Shown piece by piece: positions 22,302-33,379 of a stretch of 64,000 nt of DNA; positions within the stretch are counted from its first letter, which is position 1, and each line of letters opens with the position of its first letter. The notes beneath the pieces are model-generated. The model had not been told where the DNA came from and did not search any database. It saw only the letters and a program-made list of their open reading frames with translations. Both the position numbers and the translations under genes were made by a program. Source of the stretch: Trichuris trichiura (lineage: Eukaryota; Nematoda; Enoplea; Trichinellida; Trichuridae); assembly GCA_037903355.1 (NCBI GenBank), contig JBAJFE010000014.1, forward strand, positions 7,192,001 to 7,256,000. The letters are read 5' to 3'.

Positions 22302-24488
22302 CTACCTGTGCTGCAAAAACCTATCCAGCGTCTGCTGTGCGTGCCTTGTCTTGCTTTTGTATATCTCTCTGTAACAGCTATAAGCACCCGTGATCATCCT
22401 GTTCACTTGCGCACTTCTCTCCTGTTGGGAATCTTTTTCGGTGAGAATGGCCACAGTATTTTCCAACAAGCGAGAAGCCTCAGACAAATCTTTCGTCAAC
22501 AAAATCTTTACCTGTTCTGAATTCCTAGGTTCAGGCTCTTCCAGGTCTTCGGTTAACTGTCGTTCGATCTCTAGTAGATCATTATTCGACTGTACTTCGC
22601 CGTGAGATTCTAACCGCTCCTCAATGTCCTCTTCGTTTATTTCACCGAAGACGCCTTGGTGCGCCAACCCAGCAATTTCTTGATAGGTTTGTTGAATGGA
22701 CTCTGCCGGCCCTGACGATTTCGTTGTTACTCCGGGGTAGAGCTTACGCCAAGCAGCACTGAGTGAGCTCCCTGCACTTCATCCCATGACACAATAGCCC
22801 TGCTGACAAATTAACGACGGCATTCAAGACATGGTATCCATGCCAAATTCTTTTTACCGTGTGACCAGCAACGCTACCTACTAAATCAAGCGTTTCAGGT
22901 AAGACGTTTAAACGTTGCTATAACTCCCTGATCCATAGGCTGAATCAAGCAACTCGTGTTTGAGGGCAAGGAAACCGTCCAGGCTCCGTCGCAGAGGTCT
23001 CGTGCGTTATCCAGCACAAGTAAAGCTTTGCTTTCTATGTTTCTCGCGCGGCACTATTCTCTATCACTGCTGGGCAGAAATACTAAGTAAACCACTCAAG
23101 GAAAAGACTTCTGGTGATCCACCCCTTCTTATTCGACCGCCATATAACGGGAAGACGTGGTTTAGAGTAGCCCTTTAAAACCCCCGGCGTCTCACAAAGT
23201 TAGCGCTTCAGGTCTCCGGAAACGTTTCCACAGAGAACAGTCATGCGGTTTTCGCAGCCCAGAGTCCTGGTGCCGATCTTTCTTGTTAAGCGATAAGTTC
23301 TCTTTGACATTCTTTTCCAGAAAAGGTTTGTTTCATCAGCTTTAAAAACCTGTTGAGGCAGGTATCCTCTTCTGTCAATAATTTTCTTTAACTAGGCAGG
23401 ATAGGCCGCCGCAGCTTCCCTGTCCGCGCTAGCGAATTCTCCCCAACCAATTACACGTTACGTAGTTTCTTTCGTTTCCTAAAACGTTCGAACCAACCGC
23501 GGCTGGCAGTGAAAGTCTCCGTCTTGGCGTTAGAGAGCCTTCTTTCTTCTTCAAGTCTTTAGACGAACTCAGAGCTTTCGTTTGAATAGCCATTATTGAG
23601 CATGGGCTATCGTACCGATACATCTCTTCAATGCAGATGCATAGAAGCCTCTCCATGGTTACCATTACGTTGCTTTTAGCGCGAGTCACTTTTGTGATGT
23701 CTGGAGGCGTCACGCTGTCAGCGTGTTTTCTGATTTTCTGGGCATTGCTGCGTGTAGTGCGTAAAAACTCGTTGGTGGTAAGCTATCAACCCTTCCGATG
23801 CCCGCACTTTGTTGCCCCAGACTAGCCTCTTTAGGACCTCCAGCTTCGTTTCTAGCGTCACTGTTTTTCTGTGCTTCTGAGGCCCGCTGGCTTCGATTTA
23901 ACATAATCTACGCTTGGCATTCATTCCAGCGAGCTTATTCGAGCAAATGCCTAATGACGAGAAAGATAGCCAAAAGAAACGCGTGCTCTCTCAACTAACC
24001 TGGGTAACAATTGCAGCAAAGATTTATTTGAAGGTGTCGCGAGCCGATACGCCACACTAGACAGCAGAATTATTTGCTCGGTAAGTCAAAACAACGTGCG
24101 AGCAACAGGAGCAACCGACCGCGAGAAGGACGACGAGAAAAGATGAGTCATGCTAGCGTCGGACGATCGCCGACGCGAATAATAAGCGGTTTGCATACGC
24201 GCACAGCTAATGCGACGCGTAGTGACCGGCAAAGGGAGCAGCCCGTCAGCAACCTCCGTGCTCCCCGTCAGACTGCCAGAGGGCCTCACTGAGTAGGCGC
24301 TGACCAGACGCATCGTGCATCCTAACAATCCTATTCATTTTAAACTGACGGCTAACCGCTACTGCTGAGCAATCACACTAGCCGAATGGGAAAACCCGCC
24401 AATCTGTGTGTGTATTTTTTGCCTGTTCACGAGCGAAGTTGCAGCGAAAACGACGCTAAGTGAAACGACGTTAACGAAGAACCCTCTG
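22302..24488 (-). pseudogene. Tigger1/TIGD1-like transposase relic
   Basis: Minus-strand fragments in order resemble a Tigger1-type pogo transposase: an N-terminal HTH region (23904-23710), a CENP-B-like segment with M-E-R-L-L-C-I-C-I-E-E-M (23713-23429), a DDE segment with V-L-D-N-A and Q-P-M-D-Q-G-V-I-A-T-F-K, and the C-terminal tail E-I-N-E-E-D-I-E-E-R-L-E-S-H-G ... C-Y-R-E-I-Y (22667-22302). Many stops and shifts break it. A plausible 5' terminus CAGAGGGTTCTTCGTTAACG reads inward from 24488 and is flanked by TA. The other terminus was not found. This subfamily differs from the Tigger at 60654. Confidence 0.75.
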
Positions 24489-24490
24489 TA

Positions 24491-25345
24491 CATATAAACG
24501 TTAACGAAATTCCTGTAACGGGTCATTGTTCAGTGGGCAATGGAGTGTACATGGACTTAATCCTGTTCGATGTGGCAATGAACACGAGCTAAATGAGAAA
24601 AAAATTATAATCTCGTTTCAAAGCGAAAAGACTAGAACGACTATTTTGACACCAAAATTGGCCAGTGCGGTTACGCAATAGATGTCACTATGATGGACTA
24701 CTTGTCATCCCTCTGACCGCGAGTAGTCGTACTGTTGCTTGCCTAAGCACAAATCCGAGCGCAAAAATTCGGTGCGCTCTTCAAGTGAAGCAATGGAACT
24801 GACGGAGATTGCTTCGTGGAGTGGAAAAATCCTCACACCTGCGGAAGAGACTAGTAGTAACCCTATGCGAAGTCGCCTAAGCTAGACGAGACCCTGTTCT
24901 ACCAGAAAGTACAACAGAGGACGACCGCATGGACGCCAACAGCGAGTATTCGGCGGTACGTGTCGCGAGACCGGTGAATCGTTTGTCACTCTCGTCGACG
25001 ATTGCTCGTCTGCCACCTCGATTCCCATCATAATAGGTCACGTCTGGCCTGGGACTACCACCGTAACGGACGGGTGGAGAGCCTGCAGGCGCCTTGTTGA
25101 ACATTAATACAAGCATCTGACAGTAAATCACTCGTTACACTTTGATGAGCCTTCCAACGGAGCGCATAGATGCAGTCGAATCGATGTGGTTCCAAGCGAA
25201 ATGAGCGCAGCGGCAGCGGCGCGGCATGCACTGAAGCGCGTTTCCGTTGCAGCTCTGCAAGTTGAAGTGGAGGAGGCGGATGAGACCCAGTGAAGACAAG
25301 TTCGACACAATTTTTTATGATATTGCTACATTCCATCCGCTCATA
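24491..25345. other. No gene seen
   Basis: No supported feature between the Tigger1-like terminus and the next pogo element. Confidence 0.4.
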
Positions 25346-25347
25346 TA

Positions 25348-26310
25348 CAGTAAAACCTCCGAAGTTGACCACTCCTATATGTTGACCGCCTCCCTAAGTT
25401 GACCGAACTTTCGCCAGTTGGTTGGTGAGCACGTTAATAAGCGCAAGGTTAACTTCTATACGTTGACCACTTCCGTAAGTGGGAAGCCGACCGCTTTAGC
25501 CGTGACCTGGTATATGGGCGCAATGCTAGTTTGCTCTCTGTAAGTTGACCGCCTCAGTTTGCTCTGTGTCAGTCGCTAGCAGCTGTTAACAATCATTGCC
25601 TCAATGTGCTATTACTCAACGTAGCGAAGTTTTTCATCACCATGCATTGGAGATTCCTGATTACAGAACCGATTCCCTCGCTTTGACGATGCTTTTTTCA
25701 TGCTTGCCGGCGCAGTTTGCGCGTTTCCTCAAGTACATAACCTCCCACCTACCGCGTTAGGCGGCATTCGCCCATTGAGCGAAATAAGACGAATCGAACC
25801 TAATTGTATTCATTTGCGTCGAGCTCAGCTCCATTCATTCGCTTTGCTATAGCCGTGCGGCAGGTGGCCTTAACGTGCCTCCGCGAGTAAAGATGGCCCG
25901 GCTTACGCAGTAATAGATGCAGTAGTAGCAAACAAGCTGGTTACAGTTTGCCCTATTGCCAAACGGAAAGAATCGAGAGAGTTGGCACAGAAAAATGAGA
26001 TGAAAAATGCCCAGAAATGTTGAGCGGGGGAAGCAAGCGCGGAGTTCGCCCTTACCGTTTATGTTTGTAGTAAGAACAAGCACCAGACTAGAATTTACAT
26101 CTTTTTCGGCAAACATTGTAGCCCCTAAAAAGCTCGTGCATGATTTTACAATGTCATTTTTATGCATCTCACCGTTTAATAGACCTCCAATTGATGCTGT
26201 GCAATAGAATAAAACGCATACAGATGCTAATCTATTCAGCCGAGTCACTTCCTATATGTTGACCAGTTTTCCCCAGTCCGTTGTATGGTCAACTTACGGG
26301 GGTTTTACTG
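25348..26310. mobile_element. Pogo-type element with iterated GTTGACC termini
   Basis: Starts CAGTAAAACCTCCGAAGTTG and ends with the complement TACGGGGGTTTTACTG, flanked by TA (25346-25347, 26311-26312). Both termini contain the word GTTGACC several times at about 20-bp spacing, sometimes as CTATATGTTGACC, which looks like a series of transposase binding sites. No transposase frame was recognised inside, so it is probably non-autonomous. Confidence 0.8.
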
Positions 26311-26314
26311 TAAT

Positions 26315-26397
26315 ACTCCAATGTATACCCGAAAGCTCCGGAATATTAAAAATATTATCAACGGGACAAACTTTCCGTAAAAGAAACTCGACATGAA
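26315..26397 (+). repeat. Solo Penelope-like tail, ribozyme half only
   Basis: CCCGAAAGCTCCGG followed by an AT-rich stretch, ACGGGACAA, TTTCCGTAA and ACATGAAT follows the family B order. The CUGANGA half is absent; it was probably lost when the pogo-type element entered at 25348-26310 or by 5' truncation. Confidence 0.5.
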
Positions 26398-27113
26398 TAC
26401 TCGCATGTATTCCAAATAAACATGTACTTCCTACTTCCTGTTCGCCGAGCACAACGCTCTGCTCCAACAAAAACTACATGCAATCATTGACCAAATCGAA
26501 GTCAAACTCTTCGTTGTACAGCCTACCAATAGCAGCAGTCGCACCGAGTCCGGCGCCTCAACGGTTCCGTGCGATTTGGCGATTGCATCCGCCTAAAACC
26601 AAAGCTGTTTCCCTAACATTACGTTGAAAACTCACCAAGTGCACATTCCGATTACTATCACTCCCGTTTGCGAACAATGTCATAGTGACACTAGCGCATA
26701 TAGGCAGACAGACACCCCTACCTAGCTTACAGTGAAACTGCCAAGCGGATAACAAATCGCAAAGGTTAATCTGTCGACCGCAATTTCTTATTACGCTAGA
26801 GCTGACGATAGTAAGACAATCCTACTTAGGCTATTGTCAACCTGAAAACCTAAATAACAAAGTGCGAAACTCAAGTTGTCAACCGGAACAAAGTGCAAAG
26901 GTCCACATTTTCTTGTTAGCATGAACCAGATATTCGGCTGAATGTTTCTCACATACGAAAAAGACTCACGAGCATGTGCAGCGATAGAGATTTTTGATGT
27001 GGAAACTTAGCAGCGAGAATTAGTTTCACAGCTAATATAAAATTAAGCAAAACAATATCGTTTGGTCTAGATTTGACCTCATTAAGCATATATTCAGACA
27101 GTAGCTTAGAAAC
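26398..27113. other. No gene seen
   Basis: Intergenic, with no supported feature. Confidence 0.4.
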
Positions 27114-27115
27114 TA

Positions 27116-27276
27116 CAGTAAAACCCTCGTAAGTTGACCACCCAACGGACTGGGGAAAACTGGTCAACATATAGGAAGTGGCTCGGCTAACGTGCGGACA
27201 AATCAACTGGCCAAAATTCGATCAACTTAGGGAGGTGCCCACCGTATAGGAGTGGTCAACTTCGGGGGTTTTACTG
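27116..27276. mobile_element. 161-bp MITE of the GTTGACC pogo family
   Basis: CAGTAAAACCCTCGTAAGTTG at the left and CAACTTCGGGGGTTTTACTG at the right, flanked by TA on both sides (27114-27115, 27277-27278). It is little more than the two termini of the 25348-26310 element placed end to end. Confidence 0.85.
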
Positions 27277-27280
27277 TACT

Positions 27281-27325
27281 TCGCTGAGGACGGTTCCCGA
27301 GGTGAACCGAAAGCTCCGGATAGCC
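27281..27325 (+). ncRNA. Hammerhead-like ribozyme motif, variant stem
   Basis: CUGAGGA (27284-27290), C, stem GGUUC/GAACC with loop CCGAGGU, GAAA, G, CUCCGGA. The stem sequence is different from all other copies at several positions yet fully paired, which is good evidence that the RNA structure is what is conserved. Confidence 0.65.
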
Positions 27326-27372
27326 TTTTGGTCTATAAAAACGGACAAAAGCATCGTGAACCCTTACGAACA
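27281..27372 (+). repeat. Solo Penelope-like tail with complete hammerhead-like motif
   Basis: The tail begins a few bases after the MITE and runs through TCTATAAAAACGGAC and ACAAAAGCATCGTGAAC, following family B order. It is single-armed, unlike most tails in the window. Confidence 0.6.
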
Positions 27373-27396
27373 TAAACAGATCCGTTAGAAAATATC

Positions 27397-28694
27397 TCAT
27401 TCGACCAATTTTGTTTGCTTAAAATAATTTTCACCGCATTCAGTCGCGTTATGCAGTCGCAGAAGCAGTATGTGGATGCATGAAGGCAGAGGCAAACTGG
27501 ATTTTATCAAAAGAAGTGTCTCTATTTTCAGAAATCTACGATTTCGGACCTTCTAGATAACCAATGCCGCATCAAAGGTTATGTTGAATCGTGCCTATAC
27601 CAGCAATGCAAAGCCAAGCTTACTAGAACGATCACACGCCATCCTGACATGTGAGCATTAAATCAACGATAAACGTCGCATAAATCGTAATTACTCACTC
27701 AATAGGCCCTTGCATGATAAACGTCTTATCAGACGAGGACTTCTTCAGCGGCTCTAACACAGAGCACTTCATATCAGTATCGTCAAGCGCATACTTGCTA
27801 AAAAGCTACGTTGCGTATTTCCTGAAAACGCTTCACGAGTACCCCACTCACCTCTTCACGCCATCTGAAACAACCGGAAACCAAAATGGCCTCATGAACT
27901 CTCCTAACAGGTGGAGCGATTGTCTACATTTCACTGCCTCTGCCCTCGACCACAGGAATTCGTGACGAAGACGAGTCTCCTCTTTCAGCTCCTCTAGAAA
28001 TGATTGCCCGTTTCTACAACAGATAAATCTACGAGAGCAATCAGAGGTTCCCACACCTCATATCATTATCTGTATTCCCCAAAACTTCGTAAAAAACCGC
28101 AGGAGGGCTTTCACTTGCCGTTTCTCCGTCTTCTACGGCTTCCTCACTCTGATATTCCACTTCAGCAACGAACGGCTCAGTTGACAAAGCATGTTTCATG
28201 TACACGTACTGCCCCATTTCCTCAATTTTCCTTAAGTTACTAGAGCTTAATCTTTCATCATCCAAAAATATAGCCAATGTGGCCGGAAGAGCTGAGCATA
28301 GCGTATGAATATTGATTCCAGTACTAGCCAAGTCACTTAAATCTTCTTTTAAGTAACTATGCTCTTCAGGGGTAACTTCACAGCCAAAAAAAGTACTTGA
28401 ATACAAACACAACGCCTCTAGCCTTTCCGGAAGATTCCGATTTCGAGAAAAAGATTTGAACTTTGAGACCAGGCTAGGAGGACCAGACCACTTTTCGTGT
28501 GAAAATGAGTCAATTCCGTGTAGCCGCCTTATTTCAGAAGCACCATAGTTCAGCAGTGATTGAAGAGAGGCATTTTCCCAGTAAGTTGCTGCGATATTTT
28601 TGTTATTTTCTTCATCTAGATAATTACTCATACTTGTACATGGTTCCGTAGCAGGAAGCACCAAATCTCCTGAGTCGGTTAAATTTTGTGCCAT
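27397..28694 (-). CDS. Unrecognised five-exon protein
   Basis: Exons on the minus strand: 28694-28057, 28013-27852, 27797-27699, 27643-27601 and 27552-27397, ending TGA. All junctions are GT-AG, introns are 43-55 nt, and phase is kept throughout, giving about 365 residues. The start was placed at the ATG in AAAATGGCACAA; an in-frame ATG 33 nt upstream (28727) is less favourable. The protein is soluble-looking and acidic in the middle (E-S-Q-like segment E-E-A-V-E-D-G-E-T-A-S-E-S), with helical parts such as S-F-L-E-E-L-K-E-E-T-R-L-R-H-E-F-L-W-S-R and a conserved-looking M-Q-G-P-I-E. No signal peptide, membrane segment or known motif was recognised. The clean splice structure argues that it is a real gene; the function is unknown. 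Confidence 0.7.
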
Positions 28695-28847
28695 TTTATC
28701 GCGTGCTCTGACGAGAACAATAGCCAATGCAATCTATGAGAATGCCTAAAAAAGGGGTGTTGAACTCGAAAACGAAACGAAGCTTTTGGTTTAATAACGA
28801 TGCAAGTTACATAGTGAATAACAATACCTAAGTCACGTATTTTAATA

Positions 28848-29040
28848 CACTGGAACTTCCAAATTTGACCACTCCTATATGTCGACCATATCCCTAACTT
28901 GACCGAATTTTGACCAATTAGTTGGTCCGCACGTTAATAAGCGCAAGGACAACCTTTACACGTCGACCACCGCAATTGGGAAGTTGAGTGCTTTAGCCGT
29001 GACCTCGTATATGGACGCAACGCTAGTTTGCTCTCTGCAA
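28848..29040. mobile_element. Fragment of the GTTGACC pogo family
   Basis: CACTGGAACTTCC then TTTGACCACTCCTATATG matches the left terminus of 25348-26310, including the spaced TTGACC/TCGACC words, and is preceded by TA. The copy is cut off at about 29040, where Tigger sequence begins. Confidence 0.7.
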
Positions 29041-30083
29041 GTTGTCTGGCCTGTTGGGTGGGCAATTTATGGAGGTAGTAAATATTGCCAAGGAGTTGGG
29101 AGATGAGAATTCCTCCGACATGATAGAAGACGATATCAGGGAGCACGTAGAAGATTGTGGAAAACCGTTTACCAGCGAGGAACTCGAGAAACCGATGCAA
29201 TCACCTACGGGCAGCGACGACGACGTTATGGAAAATACAGTAGCTTAAACACCCTCAGATTGGACACTGCAAAAGCTTGCCAGTATTTTCTGGCAATCGC
29301 AGGTCCTAAACGATATGACCGCTGACTACAATCCATCAATGGAACGTGGAGTCAAGGTTACGCGAAGAATAACGGCTTCGCTGAAGCCGCTACAAGATTT
29401 ATTCGATAAAGCGAAGCAAAGGGAGAGACAGCTCTCTATAACAATGTTCTTAGATAAAGCTCCGGCAGCTGCGGAGCCTAACATTTTAAGGCGAGAAGTT
29501 TCGCTACTATCAAGTTCAAGAAACCCTATCTAAGGCTAGCCGGTCTCCAGGGGATCTGAGCCCACCTACAGAAAGTGGGTAAATTGCCTGATTCCTGATG
29601 CCCCAAACGTTTCTGTCGTAGATGTTTTGCTCTGTATGGAGGTGTTCTGTGTAATATTCACTATTTCTGCTTAAGTGCAGCTATGTATTTTGTATTTCTC
29701 CTGTTCTGTACCCATTCCGCGAACTAGTACATCGCTTAGCTCATTAAAGCAAGGCGATTCCCACTAGTTTAGAGAAAGAGAATCTTACTTTCATCCTTTC
29801 TTGTATCTAATGGCCTAGACTCTAATGGCTAAGCCCATTGGACAAGCGCAGTCTCATTGATGTCATTATCTCGTAGCTAGATTCCGTAGTACCAAGCTTC
29901 GAAGGATCACTAGGTATGATAACCGTTCCAGAAGGAATTCAAGGGGGCAGGACGAAATACGTGGCTAGAATATAAGCTATTTAGCCTTTTTCATGGAGTA
30001 TCCTATATGATGCGGATTCAGCTTAACGCTGTGAAACGCTCAAAATTTTTGACGAATTAACAGCAGATAACGAGGGCCAACTG
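29041..30083 (+). pseudogene. Tigger transposase C-terminal fragment with 3' terminus
   Basis: Plus-strand frames at 29042-29248 and 29315-29533 encode the acidic tail (I-A-K-E-L-G, S-D-M-I-E-D-D-I-R-E-H-V-E-D-C-G, then R-R-I-T-A-S-L-K-P-L-Q-D-L-F) that ends the Tigger at 60654-63288. Sequence then follows the Tigger 3' untranslated region to the terminus CGAGGGCCAACTG. The N-terminal two thirds are missing and a stop separates the two frames. Confidence 0.8.
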
Positions 30084-30089
30084 TATAGC

Positions 30090-30250
30090 TTTAACGGGTC
30101 AGTAACTTTTCATGGCGTAAAGTTTTATTGCTGTAAAACCCGTTATATCTGACAGGGTTTAGCATCCAGAGCTTACGAGTCTAAGCTCTGGATGCTGTTC
30201 TCTCAGATATAACGGGTTAAACTGCAATAAAAGTTTACATCATGGCTATG
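30090..30250. mobile_element. Penelope-like tail hairpin, diverged family
   Basis: Arms TTTTATTGC...CCCGTTATATCTGA and TCAGATATAACGGG...GCAATAAAA enclose a second, tighter palindrome GCATCCAGAGCTTA/TAAGCTCTGGATGC. Read on the minus strand, the left end gives M-K-S-Y-stop-P-V-K, matching the M-K...P-V ORF-start signature of the other tails. No CUGANGA core remains; the central hairpin has replaced it. Confidence 0.55.
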
Positions 30251-30429
30251 TTATACGAGGGATGTTAGGAAAGTTCCTGGAAAGGCAGCGGAGTGTCTAG
30301 CAGGACGCCAACTGATGGGCCAGAACACGTTTAATCTTATCGGCGTTATCTTCGGACCTGTACGGAGAGGTAGCTTTATCCGGCGCTGCACCAGTGTGAA
30401 ACAAGCTGCTCCTAAAGTACCGTATATTA

Positions 30430-30645
30430 TGGCCTATAAGAACACTCCTCTACCTAAGTAATGGGTGGTAAAAATTGGCCCAGTTGTTACTTCCTAGGCT
30501 CGCATTCGACTTATTAGTCCTATGAGCTGAACAGCAATTCTTCTACCTCAATTAGACTCACTAAGTGATTAACTGGGCCAATCATTACTACCCATTACTT
30601 AGGCAGAGGGGTGTTCTTATAGGCCGTAATACACGGTAAGTGTTT
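30430..30645. mobile_element. MITE related to the large pogo inverted duplication
   Basis: Inverted ends TTATGGCCTATAAGAACACT and GTGTTCTTATAGGCCGTAAT, each followed by CC/GGACCTAAGTAATGGGT-like words, match the outer ends of the 44419-54655 structure. There is no coding content; it is about 215 bp. Confidence 0.75.
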
Positions 30646-30659
30646 TTCTCGTGATATGG

Positions 30660-31690
30660 AAGGTCTTTGTTTTGAAGTCAAAGCTGACATTAAACTTCTA
30701 TCCAAGCTTGGTTGACAGCCGAGGAGGATTATTCAATTTTTGCAGCAGGTTTACGGAAGTACTGCACCATTTAAATTGGTTGTCTATGACCGGATAAGGC
30801 GTTTCAAGGAGGGCAGAGAGACCATCGAAAACGACCGGAGAGCGAGAAGACCAGCAATCGCAACGAGCGAAGGAATCGTAGCTCTTGTTCGGAACCGAGT
30901 GGAAGATCGCAGAATTACCATCAGGAGGATTGCTAAAATGGCTGGGATCTCCCTCCATTCAGCATTTGGAATACTGCATGATACCCTTGGTCTCAGGAAG
31001 CTTTCAGCTCGGTGGGTCCCGAATGCGCTGCGCGAGGAACAGCTGGTTCGACGAGTTAACCTTTCTCGGGAGCTTTTCACGAAGATTGAAGCAAACCAGA
31101 CCGGGTTTTTCACCGTACCGTCAAGGGAGATGAAACATGGATTTATCAATATGACCCTAAAAGTAAAATCTAATTCAAGCAGTGGTTACCGAGGGGGTCA
31201 GCAGGTCAAGTCAATTTCAAAGCGGGCCGTCGGATAGAAAGGTTGCAGCGACTTAATTCTGGGATACGGACAGAGTAACTCTGACAGACTTCCTCGAAGG
31301 AGAGCGAACGGTCACGCCAAGTTATTACAACGCAGGCTTGCGAGAACTAAAGACCGCACTGGCAAGAAAACGGAATGGCAAGCTGCACCCCGGTGTCTTT
31401 TCCCTTCGCGACAACGCGCTGGCTCATTCGTCAAGGACTGTGACAACTGTTCTTCGTGAGTTGCGGTGGGAAGTCATTCCAAATACGCCCTACAATCCAG
31501 ATCTTGCTCCACCCGACTTTCTCCTCTTCCCAAACTTAAAAGAACATTTAAAAGGCACGCTATTAGAGTCAACGGATGACGCGAAACGTGCCGTCTCCAC
31601 TTGGTGCAATACACAGTCCCCAGGATTCTACAAGGAAGGTCTGCAGAGGTGGAGACCATCAGCAGAAGTGCCTAGAGGTTAACGGAAGAT
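30660..31690 (+). pseudogene. Mariner transposase, broken
   Basis: Tc1/mariner transposase of the mariner branch. The N-terminal helix-turn-helix region (R-I-A-K-M-A-G-I-S-L-H-S-A-F-G-I-L) is at about 30740-31110. The first catalytic Asp block G-D-E-T-W-I-Y is at about 31130 in another frame, D-N-A-L-A-H-S-S at about 31410 carries the second Asp, and N-P-D-L-A-P-P-D-F-L-L-F the third at about 31500. A frameshift near 31095-31130 and at least two stops (after K-S-K-I and after D-R-V-T) break it. The spacing between the second and third Asp fits the 34-residue mariner pattern. TIRs were not located. Confidence 0.85.
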
Positions 31691-32988
31691 GCGTTGAGAG
31701 ATAAGTTTGATATAATCGCAAATAAAATTTTTATTTAATTTTTCGGGGAACTTTTCAAACAATCCTCGTGTTTACGATTTTCCCGCCCGTTTTTTACAAG
31801 TAAACAATCTTTCTGACGCTCTGAATTAAATCGTAATTTTTCTGTACTTTAAATCTCCTATAATGCGATTTCATAAAACAGGGAAATTTCCCAACATTTT
31901 CAAATGGCCGAGCTCGCGACATACGAGAACTACCTCTATAAGTTAGGAATTTTAAAAGATTTCTAAAACATCAGATCTTCTATTCACTTACCTAGCATTC
32001 AAACAGAGTAACACCTCGTATCCCAATGACGGAAATGAGCAGAGATATTCCCACTCTGCCTTTATTGTCAACCATGAAAAAGCACTGGTATCATACGGTG
32101 GAATAAAGGAAAAGCAGGATACTTGGAAAACATACTGCGCTATCTAACAAATTTTGAATCAAAAAATGTAGCCTTAGATGGGAAAATGATTATTCATGAA
32201 TGGAATGGAGTTTCTAAATCATGTTATGTTTGGTGATACACTGTTTGAAAATAATTCCGGCCATAAACTCGGATAATCGTGTATTTGAAAGCTATGGCGC
32301 CCTATTCTGGACTTGACTTATACGTCCACTAAGTTTACTTTCGTATGATTTGTTCGTTGACAATTTTTACGCATAACGTCTTCTAACTAGAATTATTTTA
32401 AAGATACTCAACGAAGGCTTCACAAACCTAGCTCATTTCTGTTAACCGACCAACAGCGGTTGCTTCTTAATTACAGATAGGCAGTTAGCGAATAGATACA
32501 GCATCTTCATCACGAAAGTTGGTGTGCAAGTTTACTAAAAACACAAGAGAACAAAAGGCATCAGAGCTTTCTGAATTACCAGTTCCCTCGTTCAGTGTAA
32601 CAGGTTAAAAAACAGTCCTTTAGTCTAATACGCGGAGGCACCGAAAGCTATAATATTCCTTATCTTTTATTCAGTAAGCGTGCGCAGTGTAACTTTTACA
32701 ATGAAACCCTATGCTTTCGTTACAAGACAACCTAATTCCAGATAAAGTGTCTTGCGTCGAGAAGTTTCAAAAGTTTGTGGATGCCAAGGATTGCCCTTCT
32801 TCAACATTATAAACAAAGCGACTTAACATTTGCACCAGAACTGCGCCTGGGAATAGTCGTTGTAGCAACTGCTTACTGCGTTAAGCTTTGTAACCCAAGC
32901 GCCATGCGTGAAGCGTTAGAGTTGAGCAAGCTCCAAACCAAAAGATACAAAAAGCGTATATTGGGTACGATAGCAGTTTATTCGTTTG
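31691..32988. other. No gene seen
   Basis: AT-rich stretch following the mariner, with no supported gene. An open frame at 32775-33041 (+) overlaps the 3' end of RPC9 on the other strand and shows no family features. Confidence 0.45.
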
Positions 32989-33360
32989 CTACAAGCTGGT
33001 TCCACAAAGAGCCAAAAAGTTCTCAATTTGCAGCTCAGTAAGGCGACTTTCGCAATCTTCCACGATCAGTTGCAAGTCGAGGTGAGATTTAGGTTTCAAA
33101 TTTATAATTTGTATGGCCTCGTTTTTTGACAGGCCCAGCTTTTCTGATTCTTCAATCACTTTGCTGAGTCCTTCCTCAGTCTGCTTGGTAACGTCAGTCA
33201 TCTTGAAGTATTCAACTAGCTCTTCGAAAAACGCGGTGAACGACCCGTCTGAACTAACATCTTTCTTCTTGAACGAATCTAATTCTTCTTTTACGAAGCG
33301 AAAGACTTCCATGTTTGACACAGAAGCGACCGGTTCATGCCATATTCTGAACTTCGACAT
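32989..33360 (-). CDS. CRCP: DNA-directed RNA polymerase III subunit RPC9 (CRCP)
   Basis: A single-exon frame of 123 residues, about the usual length of the family. RPC9 pairs with RPC8 to form the stalk of RNA polymerase III, which helps open promoters of tRNA and 5S genes in the nucleus. The signature is seen in order: S-N-M-E-V-F-R-F-V-K-E-E-L at residues 15-27, a variable helical middle, then L-S-K-N-E-A-I-Q-I-I-N-L-K-P and L-D-L-Q-L-I-V-E-D-C-E-S-R-L-T near the C-terminus (the HRDC-like region shared with RPB4). The Asn-x-[KR]-Pro turn before the acidic helix is typical. It has no introns while its neighbours do; nothing suggests a processed copy, since the frame is intact and no poly-A tract follows. 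Confidence 0.88.
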   Translation of the reverse strand: MSKFRIWHEPVASVSNMEVFRFVKEELDSFKKKDVSSDGSFTAFFEELVEYFKMTDVTKQTEEGLSKVIEESEKLGLSKNEAIQIINLKPKSHLDLQLIVEDCESRLTELQIENFLALCGTSL

Positions 33361-33379
33361 TGCCTAAACAGTTTGACGT

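Noticed and set aside
22960..23178. 72-codon plus-strand frame
   Set aside because: It overlaps the Tigger1-like relic read on the minus strand.
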